A stretch of 32,781 nt of DNA from an uncultured Clostridia bacterium (GTDB taxonomy: Bacteria > Bacillota > Clostridia > Christensenellales > Aristaeellaceae), in contig CAKTTL010000023.1 in the NCBI GenBank assembly GCA_934615235.1, positions 1 to 32,781 on the forward strand. Reading direction: 5' to 3'. The notes under the pieces are model-generated. The model was not told the DNA's origin. It ran no database searches and saw nothing but the letters and a program-made list of their open reading frames with translations. Shown here one piece after another: positions 7,132 through 15,431 of this stretch. The position numbers were made by a program, and so were the translations under genes. The first letter of the stretch is position 1. Each line of letters starts with the position of its first letter.

Positions 7132-7637
7132 CTTATGTAGCCTCCTTCTCCATGTCGGTGCTGTTCGGCACGTCGGAGGGACTGCAGCCCCTGTTCGGAC
7201 AGGCGTATGGTGCAAAGCACGATGAGGACTTGAAGTACTATCGTCGCCGAGGAATGCTGATTTCTCTGGTGGGCAGCATTTTGTGCACCTTGCTGGCAGT
7301 CTGCCTGAGCCGCCCCATCTGCGCGCTGTTCGGCGCGGAGGGCGAGGTGCTGGACTTCACCGTAAGGCATATGCCGGAATACGTATGGGGCTTTATCATC
7401 GCCGGTCTGAATACGCTTCTTTCCTCTTACCTGTATTCCACCAAGCGCTCGGTGCCCGCCATTATCCTCAACGCGCTGCGGAGCTTTGTGTTCAGCATTC
7501 TGATCATCCTCGGCCTGCCCGCCATTTTTGGCAGCGGCGTGATCTGGTTTACCTATGGCATTTCGGAATGTCTGGTGCTGGCGGTGGCGTTTATACTAAC
7601 GAAACACTCGGAGCGAAACGGGATTGTCTATCAATAA
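7122..7637 (+). pseudogene. MATE-family efflux transporter, C-terminal half only
   Basis: The reading frame gives YVASFSMSVLFGTSEGLQPLFGQAYGAK from about 7134, which corresponds to the start of the second six-helix half of MATE multidrug transporters (SxxxGxxxGxQPLxGxxYGAK). It continues through further hydrophobic helices to a normal end near NGIVYQ. About 250 N-terminal residues are missing. The cut coincides with the direct repeats at 7111-7131, i.e. the edge of the prophage-like segment, so insertion of that segment into a resident MATE gene is likely. The residues before 7134 (VRRP) are junction sequence. It cannot form a working transporter alone. Confidence 0.85.
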
Positions 7638-7656
7638 GGCCGTTTTCATATACTGA

Positions 7657-7684
7657 AGCGTTATCCATGCGGATAGCGCTTTTT
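7657..7684 (+). terminator. Intrinsic terminator after MATE remnant
   Basis: AGCGTTATCC (7657-7666), loop ATGC, GGATAGCGCT (7671-7680) with one G-U pair, then a T-run to 7684. Confidence 0.85.
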
Positions 7685-7703
7685 CAACACATGGAGGTGT
7701 ATT

Positions 7704-7964
7704 TTGAACGACTGGTTTTCATGGAATGGTGTAAAATGCACGGAATACGGCATTCATGTGCTGGAACAGCCGCCGATCACCATTCCCGCCGAACGCGCAA
7801 CATTTACCAATGTGCCCGGCAGACCGGGCAGTCTAACGACGCTGGAAGGAGACGACGTTTATGACGATATGATCCTGACAGCGCAGTGTAATAAATCGGG
7901 AATAAGTGACCTTATTACCGCTTGCTGTGCGGCTCCGCATGGCAAGCGGTTTTTCTTTGCGTGA
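7704..7964 (+). pseudogene. Phage distal tail (Dit-type) protein, N-terminal fragment
   Basis: TTG start at 7704 with GGAGG 7 nt upstream. The first ~66 residues (MNDWFSWNGVKCTEYGIHV... TIPAERATFTNVPGRPGSLTTLEG) read like the N-terminus of phage tail proteins of the siphovirus Dit class, which are usually well over 200 residues. After TAQC the sequence loses phage character and runs into a strong terminator hairpin, so the rest of the gene is gone. This is a second phage scar next to the MATE remnant and may come from a different prophage than the genes at 3224-7005. Confidence 0.75.
7918..7954 (+). terminator. Strong intrinsic terminator before lacI region
   Basis: CCGCTTGC (7918-7925) pairs with GCAAGCGG (7942-7949), with an inner stem TGCGG/CCGCA, followed by TTTTTC. 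A smaller hairpin AATAAG/CTTATT lies just upstream (7901-7916). Confidence 0.9.
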
Positions 7965-7968
7965 GAAT

Positions 7969-8006
7969 ACAAGCGCTTGTGCGCGACTTTAATGTAAGCG
8001 CTTTCT
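7969..8006. promoter_or_regulatory. Two LacI/CcpA-type operators upstream of lacI-family gene
   Basis: ACAAGCGCTTGT (7969-7980) is a perfect palindrome. ATGTAAGCGCTTTCT (7992-8006) matches the cre consensus WTGNAANCGNWWWCA at all but the last base. Both contain AAGCGCTT and their centres are 25 bp apart. They lie just upstream of the regulator's promoter, consistent with autoregulation or catabolite control. Confidence 0.7.
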
Positions 8007-8012
8007 TCCGTC

Positions 8013-8041
8013 TTGAGCTTTTGCGAAAACTATGCTATACT
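8013..8041 (+). promoter_or_regulatory. Promoter of lacI-family gene
   Basis: TTGAGC (8013-8018), 17-bp spacer, TATACT (8036-8041). The transcript would start near 8048 and reach the ATG at 8103. Confidence 0.65.
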
Positions 8042-8102
8042 ACCCTCGTACCGGCTTGTTTTATTACATCGATATAAGCAACGACCGGCGGCCGGAGGGG
8101 TT

Positions 8103-9134
8103 ATGATAAAAAGAAACAAAGTGACCATTTATGATATCGCCGAGCAGGCGGGCGTTTCTATCGGCACGGTTTCGCGCGTGCTGAAGGGCTCCGCCAATGT
8201 GAAGCCGGCGACGCGTGCGAAAATTGAAGAGGTGATTGCGCGCTGCAATTATCAGCCGAGCGCCGTCGCGCGGGGGTTGACGCAGAGCCACACGCACACG
8301 CTGGGCATCATCCTGCCCAAGCTGACGAACCCGAACTACGTCAAAATTTTCGAAGGGGCATATGACGAAGCGGCCGCGAACGGATACGTCATGATGCTTT
8401 TCCCATGGGAAAACATGAACGCGGCGGGGCAGGACATCGTCGAGGTGCTGGGGGAGCGGCGACTGGACGGCGTAATCATCTGCCTGGAATTCATCGCGAA
8501 TGAGATGGAAAAATGGCGGCGAAAGCTGGACGCGATCCAGCAATACATGCCCGTCGTGCTGACGGGGAGCATGCCGCAGGCGCTGGAATATCCGTCGGTG
8601 ACGAACGATCTCGCCGAACGGACGGCGCAGACGATCCAGATGCTTGCGGAGCGCGGACATGAGCGCATTGCGCTCCTGGGAGGCTTTGACGAAAGCGACG
8701 CGCCGTATAGTCGTGATGCGGGCTACGCCCGGGGGCTGCAGGCGGCGCACCTGCCGTATATCCGGGAGTATCGCCGGTTTGGGCTTTGCACGATCGACGA
8801 CGGCGCGCGACAGTTTGAAACGATGCTCTCGCAGCTGCTGCCCAGCCAGTGGCCGACGGCTGTGATCGCGGCGAACGATCTGGTCGGCGTGGGCGTGATG
8901 CGGGCGGCGCAGGCGCGCGGGCTGCGCGTGCCGGAGGACATGAGCGTGATCGGCTGCGATAATATTTTCATCTGCGATTGCGTGCAGCCGCCGCTGACGA
9001 GCGTTTGCACGCATCAGAGCGAAACGGGGCGGCTGGCCGTGCGCATGCTGCTCGGGCTGGAGGAAAGCGGGCGGCGGATGATGCCGTGCGAAATGATCGA
9101 ACGCGGCAGCTGCTGCGAGCGAAAGAAAGTATAG
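8103..9134 (+). CDS. LacI-family transcriptional regulator
   Basis: A 343-residue repressor. ATG 8103 follows GGAGGGG and gives the standard N-terminus MIKRNKVTIYDIAEQAGVSIGTVSRVLKG, the LacI helix-turn-helix (residues ~6-30), then the hinge-helix region (PSAVARGL). The remainder is a periplasmic-binding-protein-like sensor domain (LGIILPKLTNPNY..., VIAANDLVGVGVMRAAQARGLRVPEDMSVIGCDN). It probably senses a sugar released by the enzymes encoded downstream. Operators matching its family's usual site occur upstream of itself and at the start of the GH105 operon (9944-9958). CcpA could also use these sites. It is followed at 25 nt by the FMN reductase gene, likely in one transcript. Confidence 0.95.
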   Translation: MIKRNKVTIYDIAEQAGVSIGTVSRVLKGSANVKPATRAKIEEVIARCNYQPSAVARGLTQSHTHTLGIILPKLTNPNYVKIFEGAYDEAAANGYVMMLFPWENMNAAGQDIVEVLGERRLDGVIICLEFIANEMEKWRRKLDAIQQYMPVVLTGSMPQALEYPSVTNDLAERTAQTIQMLAERGHERIALLGGFDESDAPYSRDAGYARGLQAAHLPYIREYRRFGLCTIDDGARQFETMLSQLLPSQWPTAVIAANDLVGVGVMRAAQARGLRVPEDMSVIGCDNIFICDCVQPPLTSVCTHQSETGRLAVRMLLGLEESGRRMMPCEMIERGSCCERKKV

Positions 9135-9159
9135 AACATTCGAAAAAGGGGGAAGTTCG

Positions 9160-9777
9160 ATGAAAGTGCTCATGGTCAATGGAAGCCCTCACACGAACGG
9201 CAATACCGCTATCGCGCTGCGGGAGATGGAAGCGGTTTTTGCGCAGGAAGGCGTGGAAACGGAGCTTTTGCAGATTGGCGGTCAGGCGATTCGCGGGTGC
9301 GTGAGCTGCAACTGGTGCGGGCAGCACGGGAAATGCGTTTTTGACGACGCTGTCAACGAGGCGGCGAAAGCGTTTGAAGAATGCGACGGTCTTGTTATCG
9401 GCAGCCCGGTTTATTATGCTTCGGCCAACGCGACGCTCGTCGCTTTCCTGACCCGGCTGTTTTACAGTACGCGCTTTGACAAGACGATGAAGGTCGGCGC
9501 GGCTGTCGTTGCGGCGCGCAGGGGCGGGCTGTCTGCGACGTTTGACGAGCTGAACAAGTTCTTTACGATTTCCGGAATGCCCGTGGCCTCGAGCCAGTAT
9601 TGGAACAGCATCCATGGCCGCGCGCCGGGCGAGGCGGAGCAGGACGCGGAAGGTCTGCAGACGATGCGCACGCTTGCGCGGAACATGACCTTTCTGATGA
9701 AGAGCATCGCGCTGGGCAGGGAGAAATACGGCCTGCCGGAAAAGGAAAAGCGCGTAGCGACGCATTTTGTGCGATAA
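9160..9777 (+). CDS. NADPH-dependent FMN reductase / flavodoxin-like protein
   Basis: A 205-residue cytosolic flavoprotein of the NADPH-dependent FMN reductase (iron-sulfur flavoprotein-like) family. MKVLMVNGSPHTNGNT is the FMN phosphate-binding loop (GSPxxxGNT), GCVSCNWCGQHGKC is a Cys-rich segment typical of the ISF subgroup, and VIGSPVYYASANATLVAFLTRLF is the second flavin-contacting region. The C-terminal part (KEKRVATHF) is typical for the family. GGGGGAAG lies before the ATG. It shares the lacI transcript and is followed by a terminator; a direct role in sugar use is not evident. Confidence 0.92.
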   Translation: MKVLMVNGSPHTNGNTAIALREMEAVFAQEGVETELLQIGGQAIRGCVSCNWCGQHGKCVFDDAVNEAAKAFEECDGLVIGSPVYYASANATLVAFLTRLFYSTRFDKTMKVGAAVVAARRGGLSATFDELNKFFTISGMPVASSQYWNSIHGRAPGEAEQDAEGLQTMRTLARNMTFLMKSIALGREKYGLPEKEKRVATHFVR

Positions 9778-9793
9778 GAGAAAACGATTGACA

Positions 9794-9822
9794 AGCGGCG
9801 GGAATGATTCCCGCCGCTTTTT
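9794..9822 (+). terminator. Intrinsic terminator after FMN reductase
   Basis: AGCGGCGGGAA-tga-TTCCCGCCGCT (9794-9818) followed by a T-run. Perfect 11-bp stem. Confidence 0.95.
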
Positions 9823-9916
9823 CATATAGCCTATTGTGTGCGCTTAAATCGAACGGGGCGATGCATAACGGTACAACAAACATAACAGGATAATTGAAGT
9901 ATTATTTAGAAGGCTA

Positions 9917-9958
9917 TTGACAGATTTAGCCATAAATGATAAAATGAAAGCGCTAACA
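9917..9958 (+). promoter_or_regulatory. Operon promoter with overlapping perfect cre-type operator
   Basis: TTGACA (9917-9922), 17-bp spacer, TAAAAT (9940-9945). ATGAAAGCGCTAACA (9944-9958) matches the cre consensus WTGNAANCGNWWWCA at every position and covers the end of the -10 and the predicted start, a blocking position for a repressor. The same AAGCGCT core occurs twice upstream of the LacI-family gene. Confidence 0.85.
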
Positions 9959-9996
9959 GAACAGAGGTAAAACAAACAACCGGGAGGGGCGCGGAA

Positions 9997-11046
9997 ATGG
10001 ACTACAACGAACTGGCCGGCCGGGTGCTGAAGATGTTGCAGCAGGAGCATAAGGACGACCCCTCTAACGGTCATCTGACGATGGACAACTGGGAATGGCC
10101 GACCGGGGTGGCGCTTTACGGCATCTATAAAACGTATCAGCAGAGCGGCGAAAAGAAGATTCTCGATTATCTGACAGCGTGGTACGACCGGCGGCTGCAG
10201 ATGGATCCGCCGCACCGCAACGTCAACACCGTCGCGCCTGTGCTGGCGCTGACGTGCCTGTATGACGAAACGCGCAATCCGGCGTATCTGCCGGTGATCG
10301 AAAGCTGGGCGGATTGGGTGCTGCACGAAATGCCGCGCACGGAGTATGGCGGGCTGCAGCATTGCACGGTCTGGAATAAGCACTACCAGCAGCTCTGGTC
10401 CGATACGCTGATGATGGTTTGTCTCTTCCTGGCCAAGGCGGGCGTCGTGCTCGACAGGCCTGAATGGATCGACGAAGCGGAATACCAGTTCCTGCTGCAC
10501 ATACGCTATTTGCAGGACAAGGTGACCGGGCTTTTCTATCACGGCTGGACGTTCGACGGGCGCAACAACTTCGCGAAAGCCTTCTGGGCGAGGGGAAACG
10601 CGTGGTTCACCGTTTCGGCCGTAGAGCTGGGCGACATTACGGGGCGCAGGAACGCCGCCATGCGGCTGATTCAAGCGGCCTATCAGGATCAGGCGCTGGC
10701 GCTGTGGAAGTATCAGCGCGTGAACGGACTGTTTACCACGCTTGTCGATGTGGAGGAAACCTACTGCGAAACCAGCGCCACCGCGGGGATCGCCTACGGC
10801 ATCATCAAGGGACTGCGGCTGGGCTGGCTGGAAGGGGAGCGGTATCGCGAAATGGGCCGCATGACGGCGGATGCGGTGATTGCGCAGATCGACGCGGAAG
10901 GCGCGGTGCAGGGCGTTTCCGGCGGCACCGGCATGGGACATGACCTGGAGCATTACAGGAAAATTATCGTAACGCCCACGGCGTACGGCCAGGGGCTGAC
11001 ATTTCTGATGCTGACCGAATTGATGCGGGAGGAGGAACGCACATGA
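9997..11046 (+). CDS. GH105 (GH88-clan) unsaturated glycuronyl hydrolase
   Basis: A 349-residue cytosolic hydrolase of the YteR type, which removes the 4,5-unsaturated uronic acid left at the non-reducing end of pectin fragments by lyases. It has no signal peptide. Family marks: NWEWPTGVALYGI near the N-terminus, WSDTLMM with D136 at the position of the YteR catalytic aspartate, YHGWTF, WARGNAW (about 198-204) and a C-terminal TAYGQG. The ATG at 9997 follows GGGAGGGG. The stop overlaps the next start by 4 nt (ATGA), so it leads the operon. The GH88 versus GH105 choice rests on similarity to YteR as remembered; the fold assignment is firm. Confidence 0.9.
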   Translation: MDYNELAGRVLKMLQQEHKDDPSNGHLTMDNWEWPTGVALYGIYKTYQQSGEKKILDYLTAWYDRRLQMDPPHRNVNTVAPVLALTCLYDETRNPAYLPVIESWADWVLHEMPRTEYGGLQHCTVWNKHYQQLWSDTLMMVCLFLAKAGVVLDRPEWIDEAEYQFLLHIRYLQDKVTGLFYHGWTFDGRNNFAKAFWARGNAWFTVSAVELGDITGRRNAAMRLIQAAYQDQALALWKYQRVNGLFTTLVDVEETYCETSATAGIAYGIIKGLRLGWLEGERYREMGRMTADAVIAQIDAEGAVQGVSGGTGMGHDLEHYRKIIVTPTAYGQGLTFLMLTELMREEERT

Positions 11047-12002
11047 ACGGGACGGAGGCGAAGCGCGTCAGGGCGCTGCATGGAACAGGCCGCGAATACT
11101 GGCGGAGGCTGGGCGTGGATATACGGCGCGATAAATGGCTGTATCTGCTGCTGATTCCGGGCGTTATCTATTTCCTCGTTTTCAAATACCTGCCCATGTG
11201 GGGCGTTGTGATGGCGTTTGAAAACTATGTGCCGTTTTCCGGCGTGTTCGGCAGCCAGTGGGTGGGGCTGAAGTGGTTCCGTTACTTCTTCAAATCGCCC
11301 GCGTGGACGCGGTATCTGGCCAATACGCTCATCCTTTCGCTGATGAATATCGTCTTTTATTTTCCCGCGCCGATTATTCTGGCGCTCCTTTTGAACGAAA
11401 TGCAGTCGCTGCGCTATAAAAAGGTGCTGCAGACGTTCCTGTACGTGCCGCATTTTATTTCGATCGTTATCGTCGTTTCCATCACGTTCGTTATTTTCGG
11501 CTCTTCCGGCATTCTCTATAAGCTGACCGAGCAGATGCTCGGCCGGCCGGTCAAATACCTGTCCGATCCGGCGGTTTTCCGCTGGATGATCATCGGGCAG
11601 ACGATCTGGAAGGAAACCGGGTGGGGGACGATCATCTTCCTCGCGGCGCTGACGAACGTGGACGTGCAGCTTTACGAGGCGGCGATGGTGGACGGCGCAG
11701 GGCGCCTTCGCAGGCTCTGGCATATCACGCTCCCGGCGATTCGCTCCACGATTGTGCTGATGCTGATTCTTCGCATGGGCAGCATGCTCGATACGGGCTA
11801 CGATCACCTGATCCTGATGGCCAACGCGCTCAACCGCAGCGTTTCGCAGACGCTGGATGTGTTCGTTTACGAGCAGGGCCTCAAAAACGGCCAGTACAGC
11901 TACGCTTCCGCCGTGGGTCTGATGAAGGCCGTCGTGAGCGTGACGCTGGTTGTGACGGCGAACAAGATTGCCCACTCCCTTGGCGAGCAGGGCTTGTATT
12001 GA
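11043..12002 (+). CDS. Sugar ABC transporter permease (LplB/YteP type)
   Basis: A 319-residue inner-membrane permease of the MalF-like class. A charged N-terminal ~35 residues leads into six predicted transmembrane segments, starting with WLYLLLIPGVIYFLVFKYLPMWGVVMAF, a hallmark of the LplB/YtePQ group. The EAA loop is visible as YEAAMVDGAGRLRRLWHITLPAI. The C-terminal segment ends GEQGLY, also typical. It pairs with the permease at 12020 and the binding protein at 13024, likely to import oligogalacturonide-type sugars given the enzymes around it. No ATPase gene is present in the operon. Confidence 0.95.
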   Translation: MNGTEAKRVRALHGTGREYWRRLGVDIRRDKWLYLLLIPGVIYFLVFKYLPMWGVVMAFENYVPFSGVFGSQWVGLKWFRYFFKSPAWTRYLANTLILSLMNIVFYFPAPIILALLLNEMQSLRYKKVLQTFLYVPHFISIVIVVSITFVIFGSSGILYKLTEQMLGRPVKYLSDPAVFRWMIIGQTIWKETGWGTIIFLAALTNVDVQLYEAAMVDGAGRLRRLWHITLPAIRSTIVLMLILRMGSMLDTGYDHLILMANALNRSVSQTLDVFVYEQGLKNGQYSYASAVGLMKAVVSVTLVVTANKIAHSLGEQGLY

Positions 12003-12019
12003 GGGAGGAGGCAGAAACC

Positions 12020-12964
12020 ATGACGCAGAAAGCGACGCTTTCCCCGAACCATTCCATTCGCCGTGCGGACGGCCCGGCGGGCCAGCGCAATTCCGTGAGC
12101 AGCCGGGTGTTCGATATTTTCAATTATGTTTTCGTCACGCTCGTCGCCTTTACGACCATTCTGCCGTTTATCTATATCATCGGCGCGTCGTTTGCGACGG
12201 AGTACGAGCTTTCCACGCGGCCGATGTTTATCATCCCGCGCGACGTGACGCTGGACTCCTACCGGTATATCTTCTCATCCAACAAAATTCTCGGCGCGTT
12301 TGGGAACTCCGTTTTCATTACCGCCGCCGGCACGGCCGTCAATCTGTTTTTCACCGTGACGATGGCTTACGCGATTTCCAAGAAGCGGCTGCGCGGCCGC
12401 ACGATCGTGCTGAACATGGTGATCTTTTCGATGTTCTTCTCCGGCGGCATGATCCCGAGCTTTATCGTCATTTCCAGCTGGCTGAAGATGAAGAACACGT
12501 ATTGGTCTGTCATTATTCCCGGCGCGATCAGCGCCTATAATATGATGATCGTCAAGAACTTCTTCCAGGGGATTCCGCAGGAGCTGGAGGAATCGGCCTA
12601 TATCGACGGCTGCAACGATATCGGTACGCTGGTGAAAATCGTGCTGCCGCTGTCGCTGCCGGTGCTGGCGACGTTCGGCCTGTTCTATGCCGTCGGCCAT
12701 TGGAACGCGTATTTCGGCGCGATGATTTACATGCCTGGCGCGCGCGATAAATGGCCGCTGCAGGTGCTGCTGCGCGAGATTATCATCCTCAGCAACGCCT
12801 CCGCCGGCGATCTGGCGAACCTCGATCCCAACTTCGTCGCTCCGCCGGAACAGTCGATCAAGATGGCCGTCATCGTCGTTTCCACTGTGCCGATTATGTG
12901 CGTGTATCCGTTCCTGCAAAAGTATTTCGTCAAGGGCGTGATGGTCGGCGCGCTGAAGGGTTGA
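12020..12964 (+). CDS. Sugar ABC transporter permease (YtcP/AraQ type)
   Basis: A 314-residue MalG-like permease. ATG 12020 has GGGAGGAGG 8 nt upstream and lies 17 nt after the first permease. The N-terminal 30 residues are polar; the first membrane helix is FDIFNYVFVTLVAFTTILPF. The group-specific FFSGGMIPSFIVI is present, as is the EAA loop EESAYIDGCNDIGTLVKIVLPLSLPVLA, and the end KYFVKGVMVGALKG is typical of this subfamily. It forms the heterodimeric channel with the product of 11043. Confidence 0.95.
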   Translation: MTQKATLSPNHSIRRADGPAGQRNSVSSRVFDIFNYVFVTLVAFTTILPFIYIIGASFATEYELSTRPMFIIPRDVTLDSYRYIFSSNKILGAFGNSVFITAAGTAVNLFFTVTMAYAISKKRLRGRTIVLNMVIFSMFFSGGMIPSFIVISSWLKMKNTYWSVIIPGAISAYNMMIVKNFFQGIPQELEESAYIDGCNDIGTLVKIVLPLSLPVLATFGLFYAVGHWNAYFGAMIYMPGARDKWPLQVLLREIIILSNASAGDLANLDPNFVAPPEQSIKMAVIVVSTVPIMCVYPFLQKYFVKGVMVGALKG

Positions 12965-13023
12965 AATGGGTTATCCGCGGCTTTGCCGCTGAAAAACGAT
13001 AACAAAAAAGGAGGAAAAACACA

Positions 13024-14520
13024 ATGAAGAAACTGCTGTCCCTGGTCCTTTCCCTGGCGATGCTGCTTTCTCTGGCGGGCGCTGCCGCCGCCGAGGAGCC
13101 GTTCGAGCTGACCGTGCTGCTCCCGGACTTCTATACGACGGAAGAATTCCAGGTCGAAGGCAACCCGGTGCTGGACGCGATTGAAGCGGCGACCGGCGTG
13201 CGCCTGAACATCATCTGGGCCGCCAACTCCGAATACGGCACCACGATCAGCACCACGCTCGCCGATTCGAGCACGATGCCCATGGTGATGGCGCTGACCG
13301 ATGCGCGCGGCTCCGTGGTGATTGATTCCGCCCGCGCCGGCGCGTTCTGGGAGCTGACCGATTTCGTGAAGGACGCGGAGAACTATCCTTATCTGGCGCA
13401 GGGCGCCGAGGGCGTTTACCACAACATTTCCATCGACGGCAAAATCTTCGGCGTGTATCGCAGCCGCGCGTATCCCCGTGCCGGCGTGTATTACCGCAAG
13501 GATATCGCCGCCCAGATGGGCATTGAAAAGGTGCCCGAGACGCTCGACGAGCTGACCGCGCTGGCCGAGGCGCTCGCCAAATACAGCGACGACACCTACG
13601 CGCTCAACATGTGCTCCTACACTGAAGGCACCATCAATCTCATCACCGTCGCTTTCGGCGCGCCGCAGAAGTGGGGCGTGAACGAAGAGGGCAATATTTA
13701 TCCCGCGCATGAAAGCCCGGCTTATCTTGAAGGCCTGAACTGGCTGCGCCATCTGTATGAAATCGGCGGTATCGATCCGGACTTCATCACCATCGACTCC
13801 ACCAACTGGGACAATATCGAGCGCACCGGCAAGGCGTTCATGCGCTTTGACTGCCTCGATAACGCCTATCGCCAGCAGGAATGGTTTGAAAACAACGAAG
13901 GCGTGACCGAGCAGATTTTCGAAATGATCGGCGGCCTGAAGAAGGCGGACGGCACCATTTCCGTCTGGCCGCAGAACGCGGGCTTCTCCGGCGAAATCGT
14001 CGTGACCAAGCAGGTGAAGGAAGAAGACCTGCCCAAGGTGATGAAGTTCCTCGACTGGGTCAACGGCCCCGAAGGTCAGATGCTCATCAACTGGGGCGTC
14101 GAGGGCGAAACCTACTGGCTGGACGAAGACGGCTATCGTCTTTCCTCCCCGGCGGACGGCGAAGACAAGACCGCGCAGATTCACCTCATTCAGCACAGCC
14201 TCAACCAGCTGGGCATGAACGTCCCCGGCGATCTGTGCATCCCGATGAAGCTGACCGCGCTGCGCGAAAAGTATAACGCGATCAACGCGGAATATGCGCA
14301 GTACGCTGTGTCCGATCCGTGCTATCCGTTCATCAGTGAAACGAACGTCGCATTCGGTTCCGTGCTGAGCACGATTATCTCCGATGCGGCCGTGCAGTAC
14401 ATCGCGCACCAGATCGACGAAGACGGCCTTCGCGCCGCCTGGGCGCAGTGGTCCGATGAGGGCGGCGCGCAGATGACGCAGGAATACAACGAAGCCTATC
14501 ACGCTTCTCTGGCTGAATAA
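13024..14520 (+). CDS. Extracellular sugar-binding protein (family 1), non-lipoprotein
   Basis: A 498-residue solute-binding protein of the LplA/YtcQ type. ATG 13024 follows AAAGGAGG. The signal peptide MKKLLSLVLSLAMLLSLAG ends AAAA-EE, a signal peptidase I-like site; there is no Cys near it, so unlike most Gram-positive binding proteins it has no lipobox. The mature part starts FELTVLLPDFYTTEEF, and the family block LPKVMKFLDWVNGPEGQMLINWGVEGETYW sits in the C-terminal half. It captures the sugar for the two permeases encoded just upstream. How it stays at the cell surface is unclear. A large hairpin follows the gene. Confidence 0.93.
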   Translation: MKKLLSLVLSLAMLLSLAGAAAAEEPFELTVLLPDFYTTEEFQVEGNPVLDAIEAATGVRLNIIWAANSEYGTTISTTLADSSTMPMVMALTDARGSVVIDSARAGAFWELTDFVKDAENYPYLAQGAEGVYHNISIDGKIFGVYRSRAYPRAGVYYRKDIAAQMGIEKVPETLDELTALAEALAKYSDDTYALNMCSYTEGTINLITVAFGAPQKWGVNEEGNIYPAHESPAYLEGLNWLRHLYEIGGIDPDFITIDSTNWDNIERTGKAFMRFDCLDNAYRQQEWFENNEGVTEQIFEMIGGLKKADGTISVWPQNAGFSGEIVVTKQVKEEDLPKVMKFLDWVNGPEGQMLINWGVEGETYWLDEDGYRLSSPADGEDKTAQIHLIQHSLNQLGMNVPGDLCIPMKLTALREKYNAINAEYAQYAVSDPCYPFISETNVAFGSVLSTIISDAAVQYIAHQIDEDGLRAAWAQWSDEGGAQMTQEYNEAYHASLAE

Positions 14521-14540
14521 ATTTGCAAATATTTCCAACG

Positions 14541-14580
14541 CGCCGCTCCCGCCGTCCTTTCCCGGACGGCGGGAGCGGCG
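14541..14580 (+). promoter_or_regulatory. Perfect 17-bp hairpin after binding-protein gene, no T-tract
   Basis: CGCCGCTCCCGCCGTCC (14541-14557) pairs completely with 14564-14580 around a 6-nt loop. It is followed by AAACGAC, not a T-run, so it is more likely an mRNA-stabilising or processing hairpin than a full terminator. It would allow more binding protein than downstream enzymes. Confidence 0.75.
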
Positions 14581-14612
14581 AAACGACTTTCTGAGGAAGG
14601 ATTCGCAAAAGC

Positions 14613-15419
14613 ATGAACAAGGTTTACTGCTGCTTTCCCGGCGGCAAGCACAAGGCGCTGACCATGAGCTATGACGACGGCCGGCTGGAGGATCGCCGGC
14701 TGATCGAAATCTTCAACCGCTATGGCATCAAAGGGACGTTTCACCTCAACAGCGGCCTGTGGGAGCGGGATGAAAAGCGCATCCAGCCGGATGAAATTCC
14801 CACGCTCTATCGCGGCCATGAGGTTGCCTGCCATACCGCGACGCACCCCACCATCGCGCGCTGCCCGATCGGCGAGGTGGCGGACGAGGTGCTGCGCGAC
14901 CGCGTCGCGCTGGAGGCGCGGACGGGCTATCCCGTGCGCGGGCTGAGCTACCCGAATGGCTCCGTGACGGAGGAAATCGAGCGGCTGCTGCCGATGCTGG
15001 GCATCCGCTATTCGCGCGTGGTCGGCTCTTCGGATGGCTTCGCGCTGCCTGAAAACCCGTATCGATGGCAGGCAACCTGCCATCATAACCATCGCCTGAT
15101 GGAGCTGGGCGAGCAGTTCTGCGGCCTGTTCAAGCAGCAGTATCTGTATCTGATGTATGTCTGGGGGCACAGCTATGAGTTTGGCGAGGCGGGCAACTGG
15201 CAGCTGATGGAGGACTTCTGCAAGATGACGGGCGGCCGGGACGATATCTGGTATTGCACCAATATCGAACTGATGGATTGCCTGGACGATTTCAGGCGGC
15301 TGCAGTTTGCGGCGGATAACCGTTTCGTTTACAACCCGAACGTGCGGGCGTGCCATATCCGCGTCAATGACGGCGAGCCTGTCCGTATCGCCGCGGGCGA
15401 GACGGCGCAGCTCGGATAA
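14613..15419 (+). CDS. Polysaccharide deacetylase family protein (CE4-like)
   Basis: A 268-residue protein with a NodB-type fold. SYDDG (residues 19-23) supplies the catalytic-base and metal Asp pair, and HTATH (74-78) gives the H-x3-H metal ligands; GLSYPNGS resembles motif 3. There is no signal peptide, so it acts in the cytosol. Inside a pectin-oligosaccharide operon the likely role is removing acetyl groups from imported oligosaccharides, which is inference. A late motif YVWGHSYEFGEAGNW is also seen in cytosolic members. GAGGAAGG lies upstream of the ATG. Confidence 0.88.
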   Translation: MNKVYCCFPGGKHKALTMSYDDGRLEDRRLIEIFNRYGIKGTFHLNSGLWERDEKRIQPDEIPTLYRGHEVACHTATHPTIARCPIGEVADEVLRDRVALEARTGYPVRGLSYPNGSVTEEIERLLPMLGIRYSRVVGSSDGFALPENPYRWQATCHHNHRLMELGEQFCGLFKQQYLYLMYVWGHSYEFGEAGNWQLMEDFCKMTGGRDDIWYCTNIELMDCLDDFRRLQFAADNRFVYNPNVRACHIRVNDGEPVRIAAGETAQLG

Positions 15420-15431
15420 AGGAGAAAAACA

